Assembly (NCBI RefSeq): GCF_029319185.1
Contig: NZ_CP119754.1
Location: forward strand, 2,666,001-2,730,000
Reading direction: 5' to 3'
Length of the DNA stretch: 64,000 bases
Source of the DNA: Superficieibacter sp. HKU1
GTDB lineage: Bacteria > Pseudomonadota > Gammaproteobacteria > Enterobacterales > Enterobacteriaceae
Shown: one piece after another, positions 1 to 9,073 of the stretch
Position numbering within the stretch: the first letter of the stretch is position 1
How the letters are laid out: each line of letters opens with the position of its first letter
Position numbers and translations under genes: made by a program
The notes under the pieces: model-generated
Told to the model about the DNA's origin: nothing
Databases searched by the model: none
The model's input: the letters and a program-made list of their open reading frames with translations, nothing else

Positions 1-1603
1 CGCCCGCACTTCCCCCCATGCCAAAGCAGTATGTCGGATCGCCGTAGCCCTGTCTGAGCAACGCGTCGCAGACATCAAGGTAGTCGTTGAAGGTATTTTT
101 CTTCTTCAGGAATTTACCGTCTTCGTACCAGTGCTGCCCCAGTTCTCCGCCGCCGCGCACATGCGCAATAGCGAAAACAAATCCCCGATCGAGCAGGCTC
201 AGGCGACTACTGCTGAAATCGGCATCCATACTGGTCCCATACGATCCGTAGCCGTAAACCAGGAGCGGATTTTTACCCTTGCGGAAATGCTGCCGGTGAT
301 AAACCAGCGACACAGGCACTTCAACGCCATCACGCGCGGTGATCCACAGATGCTCGCTGCGATAGAGACTGCTGTCAAAACCAGCCACTTCTGACTGCTT
401 TAACACCTGACGTTCACCGGTATCCATATCCAGTTCAAACAGCGTATCGGGCGTGGTCATGGATGAATAGCCGTAGCGCAGACGCGAGGTTTCCGGCTCC
501 GGATTGTAGGCCAGCCAGGTGACATATGCCGGATCGTCAAAGGCGATGCCGGTTACTTCCCGCGTTTTACGATTAATTTGCCGCAGGCTGGTCAGCCCTC
601 GCTGGCGCTCTTCCACCACCAGCCAGTCGGTAAAGAGCGTAAAACCTTCCAGCATAATGTCTTCCCGCGCTGGAATGAGGACTTCCCATTGCCGTTCATC
701 ACGCACGCGGCTGCGGTAAAGACCAAAGTTTTTACCGTCGCGGTTAGAGCGAATATAAAATTTATGCTGGTAATGGTCGATGCTGTATTCATGATCTTTA
801 CGACGCGGCAGAAAAGGATGTGGCTGCGCGTCAGCCAGCGATGCATCCAGCAGTAAAATCTCACTGGTGGTGGCGCTGGAGAGATAAATCACAATGAAAT
901 GCTGCGAGGTGGTTTTATGCAGGCCGACGTAAAAGGTCTCATCGCGCTCTTCGTAAATCAGCTCATCCGATGCCGATGAGGTGCCCACCATATGCCGCCA
1001 GACCTGGTACGGCAGCAGCGTGACCGGGTGTTTACGCACGTAATAAAGCGTCAGCGAATCATTGCCCCAGACGAAATCAGGGGAAATGTTATCCAGCAAT
1101 TCCGGATACCAGTTACCGGTTTGCAGATTACGCAGACGCAGGCCGTACTGACGCCGCGACAGATAATCTTCCGCCAGCGCCATAATGGTATTATCCGGAG
1201 AAACCGCCATGCCTCCGAGGGTGTAAAACTCGCTGTGCGCCGCGCGTTTATTGGCGTCCAGCAATAGCTCCCACTCATCCCATTCCGCAAGCAGCACCGA
1301 CTGGCGCTGATAAATAGCGTATTCGCAACCGGGCTCATAAATATGCCGGTAGCGATAGCCGTTTCGGGTCCAGGGAGCAGACACCTCTCGCTGCGGGATA
1401 CGCGCGACAATTTCCTGCAAAATACGATCCTGAAGCCCCTGCTGCGACGCCATGACCCGATGACCGTAACTATTTTCCTGCTGTAAATAATCAAGAACCT
1501 CAGGATCGGAACGCGAGTCATCGCGCAGCCAATAGTAATCATCGGTACGTGTGTCGCCGTGGAGGGTTATATTGTGCGGTATACGTCTGGCTTTCGGTGG
1601 CAT
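1..1603 (-). CDS. ptrB: oligopeptidase B, partial (3' end outside window)
   Basis: This serine peptidase of the prolyl-oligopeptidase family (S9A) cleaves short peptides after Lys or Arg in the cytoplasm. The frame is open from an ATG at 1601-1603 to the window edge, giving 534 codons of the roughly 686 known for E. coli PtrB. The N-terminus reads MPPKARRIPHNITLHGD, followed by the beta-propeller part. The last codons in the window (positions 2-19) spell M-G-G-S-A-G, the nucleophile elbow, and its serine is codon 532, the same number as the catalytic serine of E. coli PtrB. The aspartate and histidine of the triad lie beyond the edge. The identification is firm. Confidence 0.95.
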   Translation of the reverse strand, partial: MPPKARRIPHNITLHGDTRTDDYYWLRDDSRSDPEVLDYLQQENSYGHRVMASQQGLQDRILQEIVARIPQREVSAPWTRNGYRYRHIYEPGCEYAIYQRQSVLLAEWDEWELLLDANKRAAHSEFYTLGGMAVSPDNTIMALAEDYLSRRQYGLRLRNLQTGNWYPELLDNISPDFVWGNDSLTLYYVRKHPVTLLPYQVWRHMVGTSSASDELIYEERDETFYVGLHKTTSQHFIVIYLSSATTSEILLLDASLADAQPHPFLPRRKDHEYSIDHYQHKFYIRSNRDGKNFGLYRSRVRDERQWEVLIPAREDIMLEGFTLFTDWLVVEERQRGLTSLRQINRKTREVTGIAFDDPAYVTWLAYNPEPETSRLRYGYSSMTTPDTLFELDMDTGERQVLKQSEVAGFDSSLYRSEHLWITARDGVEVPVSLVYHRQHFRKGKNPLLVYGYGSYGTSMDADFSSSRLSLLDRGFVFAIAHVRGGGELGQHWYEDGKFLKKKNTFNDYLDVCDALLRQGYGDPTYCFGMGGSAG

Positions 1604-1690
1604 AGATCGGTTCTTTTGCGTTTTTACATCCTATAAGGTTGGCAAAAGACGCCAGCGATGCAAGCGGAACGCCGGCACTTTCCGCACAAA

Positions 1691-2350
1691 TTACTCAGGA
1701 AGCGACTGTTTTTGCTGCTTAAGATCCTGTTCCACCCCATTACGCACTTCCTGGGGTATTTTCAGCGCATCACCGAGGGCGTTAAGATAGCTGCGCTCCA
1801 TAAAATGATCGGCATCAATAGCAGCACAACTGAGGAAGTATAACTCGAGGGCTTCTTCTTCATTCGGCACATCGCGTGCCAGTCGCTGCGGATCGAGAGG
1901 CTGATCCATGGCCTGTGCCACCAGCGCTCTACCCTGCTCTTCAACACCCGCTTCACGCATCTGCAGTTCAATAGCTTCCCGCTCGCGGTCGTCAATATGC
2001 CCGTCGCTCTTTGCGGCAAATACCAGTGCCAGAATGAGTCGCTCCGTCCGCTTATCGAGCGGACTGCTTTGCCTGCCGTACTGCGGTTCCTCCTGATGCG
2101 CGTCGCGGATCTTGTCCTTGTATTTATTCCATAATACGGTCCCGGCAACGGCACCGCCGCCCATCAATAACGCGCCAGAGCCATATTTACTGAGAAGCTT
2201 ACGGGATGATTTATTGCCCACCAGCAGACCGGCAAGACCGCCAAGCGCACCGGGTACCAGCAGCTTATTCAGCCCCTGCGTACCAGAGGAGGAAGAGGAG
2301 GCGCCATTTTGCGCCAGGAGAGACTGTAGCTGATTAAGCCAGTTTGCCAT
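1691..2350 (-). CDS. yebE: YebE, DUF533 / TerB-like inner membrane protein
   Basis: A 219-residue protein of unknown biochemical function. After a short Ser-rich stretch come two Gly-rich hydrophobic segments (about residues 32-45 and 58-72), which suggest membrane association. The C-terminal half is helical and acidic and resembles the TerB-like fold. I chose the ATG at 2348-2350 (MANWLNQLQSLL), which matches the E. coli protein. A longer open frame upstream has no family support. The start is preceded by an AAGGGA-type ribosome site. In E. coli the gene is known as an envelope-stress (Cpx) target. I did not find a convincing CpxR box here. Confidence 0.9.
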   Translation of the reverse strand: MANWLNQLQSLLAQNGASSSSSGTQGLNKLLVPGALGGLAGLLVGNKSSRKLLSKYGSGALLMGGGAVAGTVLWNKYKDKIRDAHQEEPQYGRQSSPLDKRTERLILALVFAAKSDGHIDDREREAIELQMREAGVEEQGRALVAQAMDQPLDPQRLARDVPNEEEALELYFLSCAAIDADHFMERSYLNALGDALKIPQEVRNGVEQDLKQQKQSLPE

Positions 2351-2390
2351 ACGGATGGTCCCTTCAGTTACTGATAACGATAAGTTCAGA

Positions 2391-2419
2391 ATAAGCGAAG
2401 GGACGTCAGAAATTGTCAA
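2391..2419 (-). promoter_or_regulatory. candidate sigma70 promoter of yebE
   Basis: On the minus strand a perfect TTGACA (2414-2419) is followed after 17 bp by GCTTAT (2391-2396), about 40 bp upstream of the yebE start codon. The -10 is poor (3 of 6 matches), so this is only a suggestion. Confidence 0.3.
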
Positions 2420-2449
2420 GCCGGCAAAAGGTGCGCAAATTACTGTCGA

Positions 2450-2809
2450 CTACCGGCTCTGATAGCTGGCACTGCCTGCGGCACAATCAACCTGCACGAG
2501 ATAGTGGATATCCGCACTCTTACCGCGTACGGTGACAGGCACTTTCCATTTGCCTTTCTCTCCCGTCACTTCATTGGCGTCTACCCACACCACGGGATCG
2601 GCCTGGCCGATTTTCTGCCGATCTTCAGCCCAGCGGACGATGCGGTTTTGCTGATAGTCACGTTTCACGCTTGCCGCAATGCCATCCGCATCCAGCTTTT
2701 CACAGTTGGGAAACTTGACCGTCTTCGAATGCGGATCCTGACTCACCGCGTGCACTGACGCACTCCCGGCCAGCAGCAGCAGACAGAAAAACGCTCCACG
2801 CGTATTCAT
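2450..2809 (-). CDS. yebF: YebF, secreted colicin M immunity-like protein
   Basis: A small secreted protein of 119 residues. The first 21 residues form a classical Sec signal peptide (MNTRGAFFCLLLLAGSASVHA). The mature part carries two cysteines, in FPNCEK and VQVDCA, which in the E. coli protein form a disulfide. E. coli YebF is exported to the medium and shares the fold of colicin M immunity protein. The start at 2807-2809 has a strong AAGGAG ribosome site. The 5' end of an alternative longer frame is not used in the family. Its physiological role is not established. Confidence 0.93.
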   Translation of the reverse strand: MNTRGAFFCLLLLAGSASVHAVSQDPHSKTVKFPNCEKLDADGIAASVKRDYQQNRIVRWAEDRQKIGQADPVVWVDANEVTGEKGKWKVPVTVRGKSADIHYLVQVDCAAGSASYQSR

Positions 2810-2888
2810 TGTTTTCTCCTTAAGACCCGTTATTACCCAGGGGTTAAAGAAAAAGCATGGTACAAAACGGCGGGAGTGCAAGTGGCTA

Positions 2889-3176
2889 TTACGCCGCTTT
2901 GGTCCGCTTCGCGGGCGCATCCTCACTCACGGCTTTAGGCGCAGGCAATTTTCCGGCTTTCAGCAGATTAGCGAGCACATCTTTTTGTTCGGCAAGCCAC
3001 ATCGCCATGATTTCACGCTGATCGTCTTCCAGCGTTACCGGCGACTGACCAAGCCAGTTCCCCAGCACTTCCGCCAGATCGAGCATTTTGTCATAAGCAT
3101 CGGCTTCCTTTTTGCTGGCAAAAGACATTTTTTCCTCACCTTCACGGATCACAACGTATTTAACTTCAACCGCCAT
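2889..3176 (-). CDS. yebG: YebG, SOS-induced DNA damage protein
   Basis: A 95-residue cytoplasmic protein matching E. coli YebG over its whole length, with a charged N-terminal half and an Ala/Lys/Pro-rich tail. It is known as a LexA-regulated gene with no assigned reaction. The LexA box directly upstream (3194-3211) supports SOS control here. The stop codon lies about 80 bp upstream of the yebF start, so some read-through into yebF is possible. Confidence 0.93.
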   Translation of the reverse strand: MAVEVKYVVIREGEEKMSFASKKEADAYDKMLDLAEVLGNWLGQSPVTLEDDQREIMAMWLAEQKDVLANLLKAGKLPAPKAVSEDAPAKRTKAA

Positions 3177-3193
3177 TTTTGCAGCCCCATATC

Positions 3194-3211
3194 ACTGTAA
3201 TTTTATACAGT
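3194..3211 (-). promoter_or_regulatory. LexA (SOS) box of yebG
   Basis: CTG (3195-3197), 10 bp, CAG (3208-3210) with an AT-rich centre matches the LexA consensus, 18 bp upstream of the yebG ATG. The same site lies far upstream of purT and is unlikely to govern it. Confidence 0.9.
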
Positions 3212-3258
3212 ATAACACCTCATTTTCAGCGAATCAATCGGTGAAAAGCATGCCGGCA

Positions 3259-3288
3259 AAGACAGACGCAAACGTTTTCGTTTATACT
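3259..3288 (+). promoter_or_regulatory. purT promoter
   Basis: TATACT at 3283-3288 is a good -10. AAGACA at 3259-3264 is an 18-bp-spaced -35. The PurR box lies in the spacer, where a bound repressor would block RNA polymerase. Confidence 0.65.
3266..3281 (+). promoter_or_regulatory. PurR operator of purT
   Basis: ACGCAAACGTTTTCGT matches the PurR consensus (ACGCAAACGTTTNCNT) almost perfectly. It implies repression of purT when hypoxanthine or guanine is plentiful. Confidence 0.92.
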
Positions 3289-3316
3289 GCGCGCAAATGC
3301 ATTAAGGGGAAAGGTC

Positions 3317-4495
3317 ATGATTCAATTAGGTACCGCGCTGCGCCCGGCAGCCACTCGCGTGATGTTATTAGGTTCTGGCGAATTAGGAAAAGAGGTGGCG
3401 ATTGAGTGTCAGCGCCTGGGACTGGAAGTAATTGCGGTCGATCGCTACGCCGATGCTCCCGCCATGCACGTCGCGCACCGTGCGCACGTCATTAATATGC
3501 TGGACGGTGAGGCGCTGAAGGCGCTGGTCGAAGCCGAAAAACCGGATTATATCGTGCCTGAGATTGAAGCCATCGCAACCGATATGCTGGTTGAACTGGA
3601 ACAGTCCGGACAGAAAGTGGTGCCCTGCGCCCGCGCTACGCAACTGACGATGAATCGCGAAGGCATTCGTCGGCTGGCGGCGGAGACATTATCGCTTCCT
3701 ACCTCGGCGTATCGCTTTGCCAGTGATGAAGACAGTTTCCTGCAGGCCGTGCGCGAAATTGGCCTGCCCTGCATTGTGAAACCGGTGATGAGTTCCTCCG
3801 GTAAAGGGCAATCTTTTATTCGAACAGAAGATCGGCTCAGCGAGGCCTGGCGCTATGCCCAACAGGGGGGACGCGCCGGAGCGGGACGGGTTATCGTTGA
3901 AGGGGTGGTGAATTTTGATTTTGAAATCACCCTGCTGACCGTAAGCGCGGTGGATGGCGTCCATTTCTGTGCGCCAGTAGGACACCGTCAGGAAGATGGC
4001 GATTATCGCGAGTCGTGGCAGCCCCAGCAGATGAGCCCGCTTGCGCTGGAGCGGGCACACGCCATTGCACGCGACGTGGTACTTGCCCTCGGCGGTTTTG
4101 GTCTGTTTGGCGTGGAGCTTTTCGTCTGCGGCGACGAGATTATTTTCAGCGAGGTCTCACCGCGTCCGCATGATACCGGGATGGTGACGTTAATTTCGCA
4201 GGATCTGTCAGAGTTTGCCCTGCACGTTCGCGCTTTCCTCGGCCTGCCAGTGGGCGGCATCCGTCAGTATGGCCCGGCAGCGTCGGCAGTGATCCTGCCG
4301 CAGTTGACCAGCCAGAACATTACGTTTAGTCACGTCGAGGCTGCTACCGGCGCAGGCTTGCAGGTGCGTCTTTTTGGTAAGCCGGAGATTGAAGGCACGC
4401 GTCGTTTAGGCGTGACGCTGGCAACCGGTGAGAATGTTGAAGACGCCATCGCACGGGCAAAAACGGCGGCGGCAAACATCAAGGTAGCGGGATAA
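3317..4495 (+). CDS. purT: formate-dependent phosphoribosylglycinamide formyltransferase 2
   Basis: PurT makes formyl-GAR from GAR, formate and ATP, the third step of purine synthesis, and is an alternative to folate-dependent PurN. It has 392 residues, the same length as E. coli PurT. An N-terminal Rossmann-like part begins VMLLGSGELGKEV. The ATP-grasp core includes CIVKPVMSSSGKGQS and the metal-binding stretch around FSEVSPRPHDTGMVT. The start follows a GGGGAAAGG ribosome site. The gene is monocistronic, with its own PurR-controlled promoter and the convergent eda gene downstream. Confidence 0.97.
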   Translation: MIQLGTALRPAATRVMLLGSGELGKEVAIECQRLGLEVIAVDRYADAPAMHVAHRAHVINMLDGEALKALVEAEKPDYIVPEIEAIATDMLVELEQSGQKVVPCARATQLTMNREGIRRLAAETLSLPTSAYRFASDEDSFLQAVREIGLPCIVKPVMSSSGKGQSFIRTEDRLSEAWRYAQQGGRAGAGRVIVEGVVNFDFEITLLTVSAVDGVHFCAPVGHRQEDGDYRESWQPQQMSPLALERAHAIARDVVLALGGFGLFGVELFVCGDEIIFSEVSPRPHDTGMVTLISQDLSEFALHVRAFLGLPVGGIRQYGPAASAVILPQLTSQNITFSHVEAATGAGLQVRLFGKPEIEGTRRLGVTLATGENVEDAIARAKTAAANIKVAG

Positions 4496-4519
4496 AGAAA
4501 CGGGCGCGTAAGCGCCCGT
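4491..4519 (-). terminator. rho-independent terminator of eda
   Basis: An 8-bp GC-rich stem (4500-4507 with 4512-4519, loop GTAA) is followed on the minus strand by TTTCTTTAT. It overlaps the 3' end of convergent purT and may slow transcription from that side too. Confidence 0.75.
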
Positions 4520-4529
4520 CATTGTCGAC

Positions 4530-5171
4530 TTACTGCTTCGCGCCTTCGACGGCTTCACGCGCCAGTTGGGTAATGCGGTCATAATCACCCGCTTCCAGCG
4601 CGTCCGCCGGCACCAGCCAGGAACCGCCGATACACAGCACGCTTTTCAGCGCCAGATAATCACGGTAGTTTGCCGGAGAAATACCGCCCGTCGGGCAGAA
4701 ACGAACCTGGGAGAACGGGCCCGCGATCGCCTGCAGCGCTTTCGTGCCGCCGTTAGCTTCCGCCGGGAAGAATTTGAATTCTTTCAAACCGTAGTCCATC
4801 CCCAGCATCAGTTCAGAAACGGTGCTGATGCCCGGGATCAGCGGAATCGTTCCTTCGGTTGCCGCTTTCAGCAGCGGCTCGGTCAGACCAGGGCTGATGG
4901 CGAACTGCGCACCTGCTTCGGTCACTTCCGCCAGTTGTTGCGCGTTCAGCACGGTACCGGCACCGATGATCGCATCCGGGACCTCTTTCGCAATCGCGCG
5001 GATAGCGTCCATTGCACACGCGGTACGCAGCGTCACTTCAAGTACGCGCACGCCGCCTGCAACCAGCGCTTTCGCCATCGGAACAGCGTGTTCCAGCTTG
5101 TTCACTACGATAACCGGTACAACCGGACCGGTGGTCAGGATTGCTTCTGCACTTGTTTTCCAGTTTTTCAT
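4530..5171 (-). CDS. eda: KHG/KDPG aldolase
   Basis: Eda splits 2-keto-3-deoxy-6-phosphogluconate into pyruvate and glyceraldehyde 3-phosphate in the Entner-Doudoroff pathway, and also acts on 2-keto-4-hydroxyglutarate. The 213-residue class I aldolase has its Schiff-base lysine at K133 in EFKFFPAEANGG, plus E45 and R49 of the active site (VLEVTLRT). All agree with the E. coli numbering. It lies 38 bp downstream of edd in the same orientation, so the two are probably an operon. In E. coli eda also has promoters of its own. Confidence 0.97.
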   Translation of the reverse strand: MKNWKTSAEAILTTGPVVPVIVVNKLEHAVPMAKALVAGGVRVLEVTLRTACAMDAIRAIAKEVPDAIIGAGTVLNAQQLAEVTEAGAQFAISPGLTEPLLKAATEGTIPLIPGISTVSELMLGMDYGLKEFKFFPAEANGGTKALQAIAGPFSQVRFCPTGGISPANYRDYLALKSVLCIGGSWLVPADALEAGDYDRITQLAREAVEGAKQ

Positions 5172-5209
5172 CAGACTTTTTCTCTCGCCAGAATTACAAA
5201 TTTATCATC

Positions 5210-7021
5210 TTAAAAAGTGATGCAGGTTGCCCCCTGCTCGGCACCGGATAGCTTCTCACGCAGTGCACTAAACAGTTCACGCCCCGTCCCCACACGCAGT
5301 GCGCTCAGGTCAGGAATATGCGGCTGTCGGCTCGCAAGTTCCTGTTCATCGACCAGCAGCGTCAGCTCGCCCGTCTGTCCGTTCACGCGGATCATGTCGC
5401 CATCACACACTTTTGCCAGCAATCCGCCGTCATACGCTTCCGGCGTCACATGAATAGCCGAGGGCACTTTACCCGACGCGCCAGAGAGGCGGCCATCGGT
5501 CACTAACGCGATTTTGAAACAGCGGTCCAATAATACACCAAGTGGCGGCATAAGTTTATGTAATTCTGGCATACCGTTCGCTTTTGGTCCCTGATGGCGA
5601 ACCACCACAACGCAGTCCTTATCCAGCAGACCGGCTTCAAAAGCTGGCAGCACGTCATGCTGGCTCTCGAAAACCACGGCTGGCGCTTCAATCACCTGAT
5701 TTTCAACCGGCACCGCAGACGTCTTCATTACCGCACGTCCCAGATTGCCGCTCATCACTTTCGTGCCGCCATGCTGAGAAAAGGGCGTGTCGATGGAAGC
5801 AATAATGCTGGTATCCAGCGAAGCCTCTGCGCCTTCCCGCCATTCCAGCTTGCCTTCGTTAAGCCACGGCTCCAGCGTATAGCGAGAAAGCCCAAAGCCC
5901 GCGACGGTGTTGACATCCTCATGCAGCAGACCGCCTTTCAGCAGTTCGCGGACCAGCACCGGCACACCGCCTGCGGCCTGGAAGTGATTAATATCTGCCG
6001 GACCGTTAGGATACAACCGCGCCATCAGCGGCACGATAGCGGACAGATCGGAGAAGTCGTCCCAGTTAATAATAATGCCTGCTGCCCGCGCCATCGCCAC
6101 CAGATGCATGGTGTGGTTGGTAGAACCGCCTGTTGCCAGCAGCGCCACAATCCCGTTGACCACTACCTTTTCGTCGATCATTTTACCCAGCGGCATGTAT
6201 TCCGCGCCGTTACTGGTCAGGCGCGTCACCTGCCGCGCGGCGGCAGACGTTAACGCTTCGCGCAGGGGAGCATCGGGCTGAATGAATGAGGAGCCGGGTA
6301 ATTGCATCCCCATAAACTCAATCACCATCTGATTGGTGTTCGCCGTACCATAAAAAGTACAGGTGCCTGGCGCATGATACGACGCAGCCTCTGATTCCAG
6401 CAGCGCCATTCGGTCAACCTTACCTTCGGCATAAAGCTGGCGGATCCTGACTTTTTCTTTATTTGGCAGACCGCTGGCCATCGGCCCCGAGGGAATAAAC
6501 ACCGACGGCAAATGACCAAAAGAGAGCGCCGCCATCGCCAGACCGGGAACAATTTTATCGCACACGCCAAGCCACAGCGCGCCGTCAAACATGTTATGCG
6601 ACAGCCCTACCGCCGCGGACATAGCGATCACTTCGCGGCTCAGTAAAGAGAGTTCCATCCCGTCCTGCCCCTGCGTGACGCCGTCACACATTGCCGGTAC
6701 GCCACCAGCCACCTGCCCGACCGCATTCGCCTCGTGCAGGGCGTTGCGCAGAATATCCGGATAACGCTCATAGGGCTGATGCGCTGAAAGCATATCGTTA
6801 TAGGAGGTAATGATGGCGATGTTGTTGCGCAGCATACTTTTTAAGGACGCTTTGTCATCCGGCTGGCAGGCCGCAAAACCATGCGCCAGATTTCCACAGG
6901 CAAGCGTTGAACGTTGTACGGTACTGCTTTTGGCTGCGTCAATGCGAGCGAGGTAGGCAGAGCGGGTTTTATGTGAACGTTCAATAATTCGTTTTGTTAC
7001 CCGTAACAAATGAGGATTCAT
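5210..7021 (-). CDS. edd: phosphogluconate dehydratase
   Basis: Edd dehydrates 6-phosphogluconate to KDPG, the first committed step of the Entner-Doudoroff pathway. It is a 603-residue member of the IlvD/Edd family of iron-sulfur dehydratases, the same length as E. coli Edd. Conserved family blocks include the N-terminal MLRNNIAIITSYNDMLSAH, the cysteine-containing GVCDKIVPG and GTCTFYGTANTNQ (cluster ligands) and a C-terminal GLLDKDCVVVVRHQGPKANG region. The start has a clear AAGGAG. A GntR-like operator lies about 190 bp upstream, which fits gluconate induction. Confidence 0.97.
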   Translation of the reverse strand: MNPHLLRVTKRIIERSHKTRSAYLARIDAAKSSTVQRSTLACGNLAHGFAACQPDDKASLKSMLRNNIAIITSYNDMLSAHQPYERYPDILRNALHEANAVGQVAGGVPAMCDGVTQGQDGMELSLLSREVIAMSAAVGLSHNMFDGALWLGVCDKIVPGLAMAALSFGHLPSVFIPSGPMASGLPNKEKVRIRQLYAEGKVDRMALLESEAASYHAPGTCTFYGTANTNQMVIEFMGMQLPGSSFIQPDAPLREALTSAAARQVTRLTSNGAEYMPLGKMIDEKVVVNGIVALLATGGSTNHTMHLVAMARAAGIIINWDDFSDLSAIVPLMARLYPNGPADINHFQAAGGVPVLVRELLKGGLLHEDVNTVAGFGLSRYTLEPWLNEGKLEWREGAEASLDTSIIASIDTPFSQHGGTKVMSGNLGRAVMKTSAVPVENQVIEAPAVVFESQHDVLPAFEAGLLDKDCVVVVRHQGPKANGMPELHKLMPPLGVLLDRCFKIALVTDGRLSGASGKVPSAIHVTPEAYDGGLLAKVCDGDMIRVNGQTGELTLLVDEQELASRQPHIPDLSALRVGTGRELFSALREKLSGAEQGATCITF

Positions 7022-7139
7022 AAAAGCTCCTTAACATTTAATCTTGTCAGCGGCACCATAAGCGGACATTCACTACGTGGTAAATAGCGTATCGGCAGGA
7101 TTAGCGCAGCTCAGAGGTAAATTACTGGCCGTAGTGTAA

Positions 7140-7175
7140 TAAAAAAAGCCCTACGGGGAAATCCACGCAGGGCTT
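7140..7175 (-). terminator. rho-independent terminator of zwf
   Basis: A stem of about 10 bp (7146-7155 with 7166-7175) is followed on the minus strand by seven T residues. It separates zwf transcripts from edd. Confidence 0.85.
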
Positions 7176-7212
7176 AAATGTTCGAAAATCGCGCGACAAT
7201 CTGAGTTAGATC

Positions 7213-7228
7213 ATGTTACCGGTAAAAT
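7213..7228 (-). promoter_or_regulatory. GntR operator upstream of edd
   Basis: ATGTTACC/GGTAAAAT is an imperfect palindrome matching the GntR consensus ATGTTACCGGTAACAT. It sits between the zwf stop codon and the zwf terminator, upstream of edd, and suggests derepression of edd-eda by gluconate. Confidence 0.7.
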
Positions 7229-7240
7229 AACCCGCAAGGA

Positions 7241-8716
7241 TTATTCGAACTCGTTCCAGGAACGGCCATCGCGGGTGATCATCGCCACTGAGGCAACCGG
7301 TCCCCAGGTCCCCGCCTGATACGGTTTTGGCGCATCCTGATCGGCAGCCCAGGCTTCGGTAATAGAATCCACCCATTTCCACGCCTCTTCCACTTCGTCA
7401 CGACGCACAAACAGCGCCTGGATCCCACGCATGGTTTCCAGCAGCAGGCGTTCATAGGCGTCTGCCAGATGCGTTTCGTTGAAGGTTTCGGAGTAGCTCA
7501 GGTCAAGTTTGGTGGTTTGCAGATTATGCTTGTGATCCAGCCCCGGTACCTTGTTGAGGATCTGAATATCAACCCCTTCGTCCGGTTGCAGACGAATGGT
7601 CAGCTTGTTCTGCGGCAGCTCCTGCCACGACTCTTTAAACAAATTGAGTTCCGGGTTTTTAAAATAGACCACCACCTCAGAACATTTGGTCGGCAGACGT
7701 TTACCGGTGCGCAGATAGAACGGTACGCCCGCCCAACGCCAGTTATCGAGGTCGACGCGGATCGCCACAAAGGTTTCCGTATGGCTGGACTTATTCGCGC
7801 CCTCTTCTTCCAGATACCCCGGCACTTTTTTACCCTGTGCGAATCCGGCGGTATATTGCCCGCGCACCGTTTTTTCACGCACGTTGGTACGATCAATGCG
7901 GCGCAGTGACTTCAGCACCTTCACTTTTTCATCACGAATGCTGTCCGCGCTCAAATCGGCTGGCGGAGACATGGCAATCATGCACAGAATTTGCAGCAGG
8001 TGGTTCTGGATCATATCGCGCATCTGACCGGCCTGGTCAAAGTAGCCCCAGCGACCTTCGATACCCACCTCTTCCGCCACGGTAATTTCAACGTGGTCAA
8101 TGGTGCGATTGTCCCAGTTATTCACAAACAGTGAGTTGGCAAAGCGCAGCGCCAGCAGGTTAAGTACCGTCTCTTTACCAAGGTAATGGTCAATACGATA
8201 GACCTGGCACTCTTCGAAATATTCCCCGACCTGGTCGTTGATATCGCGAGAGGTTTCCAGCGAGGTGCCCAGCGGCTTTTCCATCACCACGCGCGCGGGT
8301 TTGGCATTTAGCTTCGCCTTACCCAGCCCTTTGCAAATGGCACCAAAAGTATCTGGCGGCATGGCAAAATAGTTAATCGTGACGCGATTTTCCTGATCCA
8401 GCATTTTGCCCAGACGCGAAAATGCCGCCGTATCATTGACATCCAATGTGCAGAAATCCAGACGGGCGCTGAGCTTATCCCACAGGCCCTCATCGATTTT
8501 TTCTTTCATGAAGGTTTCCAGCGCCTCACGGACAACGCTGGTATAGGCTTTTTTATCCCAGTCCGCCCGTCCTACGCCCAGAATACGGGTGTCATCATGA
8601 ATTTGGCCTGCTTTTTCAAGCTGATACAGGGAAGGCAGCAATTTGCGACGTGCCAGATCGCCTTTCGCGCCGAAGATAACCAAATCACATGCATGAGCCG
8701 TTTGCGTTACCGCCAT
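7241..8716 (-). CDS. zwf: glucose-6-phosphate 1-dehydrogenase
   Basis: Zwf oxidises glucose 6-phosphate to 6-phosphogluconolactone with NADP, feeding both the pentose phosphate and Entner-Doudoroff routes. The protein has 491 residues, as in E. coli. The dinucleotide-binding motif is GAKGDLARRKL near residue 16. The active-site signature is RIDHYLGKE. The start has a GAGGAG ribosome site. A HexR operator lies 48 bp upstream of the start codon, and hexR itself is divergent from zwf. Confidence 0.97.
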   Translation of the reverse strand: MAVTQTAHACDLVIFGAKGDLARRKLLPSLYQLEKAGQIHDDTRILGVGRADWDKKAYTSVVREALETFMKEKIDEGLWDKLSARLDFCTLDVNDTAAFSRLGKMLDQENRVTINYFAMPPDTFGAICKGLGKAKLNAKPARVVMEKPLGTSLETSRDINDQVGEYFEECQVYRIDHYLGKETVLNLLALRFANSLFVNNWDNRTIDHVEITVAEEVGIEGRWGYFDQAGQMRDMIQNHLLQILCMIAMSPPADLSADSIRDEKVKVLKSLRRIDRTNVREKTVRGQYTAGFAQGKKVPGYLEEEGANKSSHTETFVAIRVDLDNWRWAGVPFYLRTGKRLPTKCSEVVVYFKNPELNLFKESWQELPQNKLTIRLQPDEGVDIQILNKVPGLDHKHNLQTTKLDLSYSETFNETHLADAYERLLLETMRGIQALFVRRDEVEEAWKWVDSITEAWAADQDAPKPYQAGTWGPVASVAMITRDGRSWNEFE

Positions 8717-9073
8717 GTCATTCTCCTCAATTGGACATCCTGGTACTTATGCCAGGTCTTACTTGTAATTTTCTTACACTGCACTGTACTGTGTTTACCA
8801 ATAACCTGAAACCCTTGCCCCTGGCGAGTGCCAGTAAAAGGCATAATTGGGAAAACGCGCGGGCTGCGCTTTAGGCATCTCCCTCATTTTCCTGTTACTT
8901 TTGTCCGGAATGTTGTGCCTGAAATCCGACCGCGATCATGTAATGAAAAAAAACAACACCATTTTGCCGCCTCTCTTCACCGTTCGCGATGTCGCCGGGG
9001 TATATTCGTGCTTAAACGCACGACAATTCTACTTATTAAGCGATCCTTTATCACCGTGAGCGCACCGTAAATA
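8717..9073. other. divergent zwf-hexR intergenic region
   Basis: About 357 bp without a gene. It holds the HexR operator and, in the presumed zwf leader, a small inverted repeat (CCTGG...CCAGG, 8739-8757). In E. coli this promoter is also controlled by SoxS, MarA and Rob. I could not place such a site with confidence. Two short open frames here show no family resemblance. Confidence 0.6.
8764..8778. promoter_or_regulatory. HexR operator
   Basis: TGTAATTTTCTTACA is a near-perfect palindrome matching the known HexR motif TGTAAT-N3-ATTACA. Its place upstream of zwf fits KDPG-relieved repression by HexR. Confidence 0.85.
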
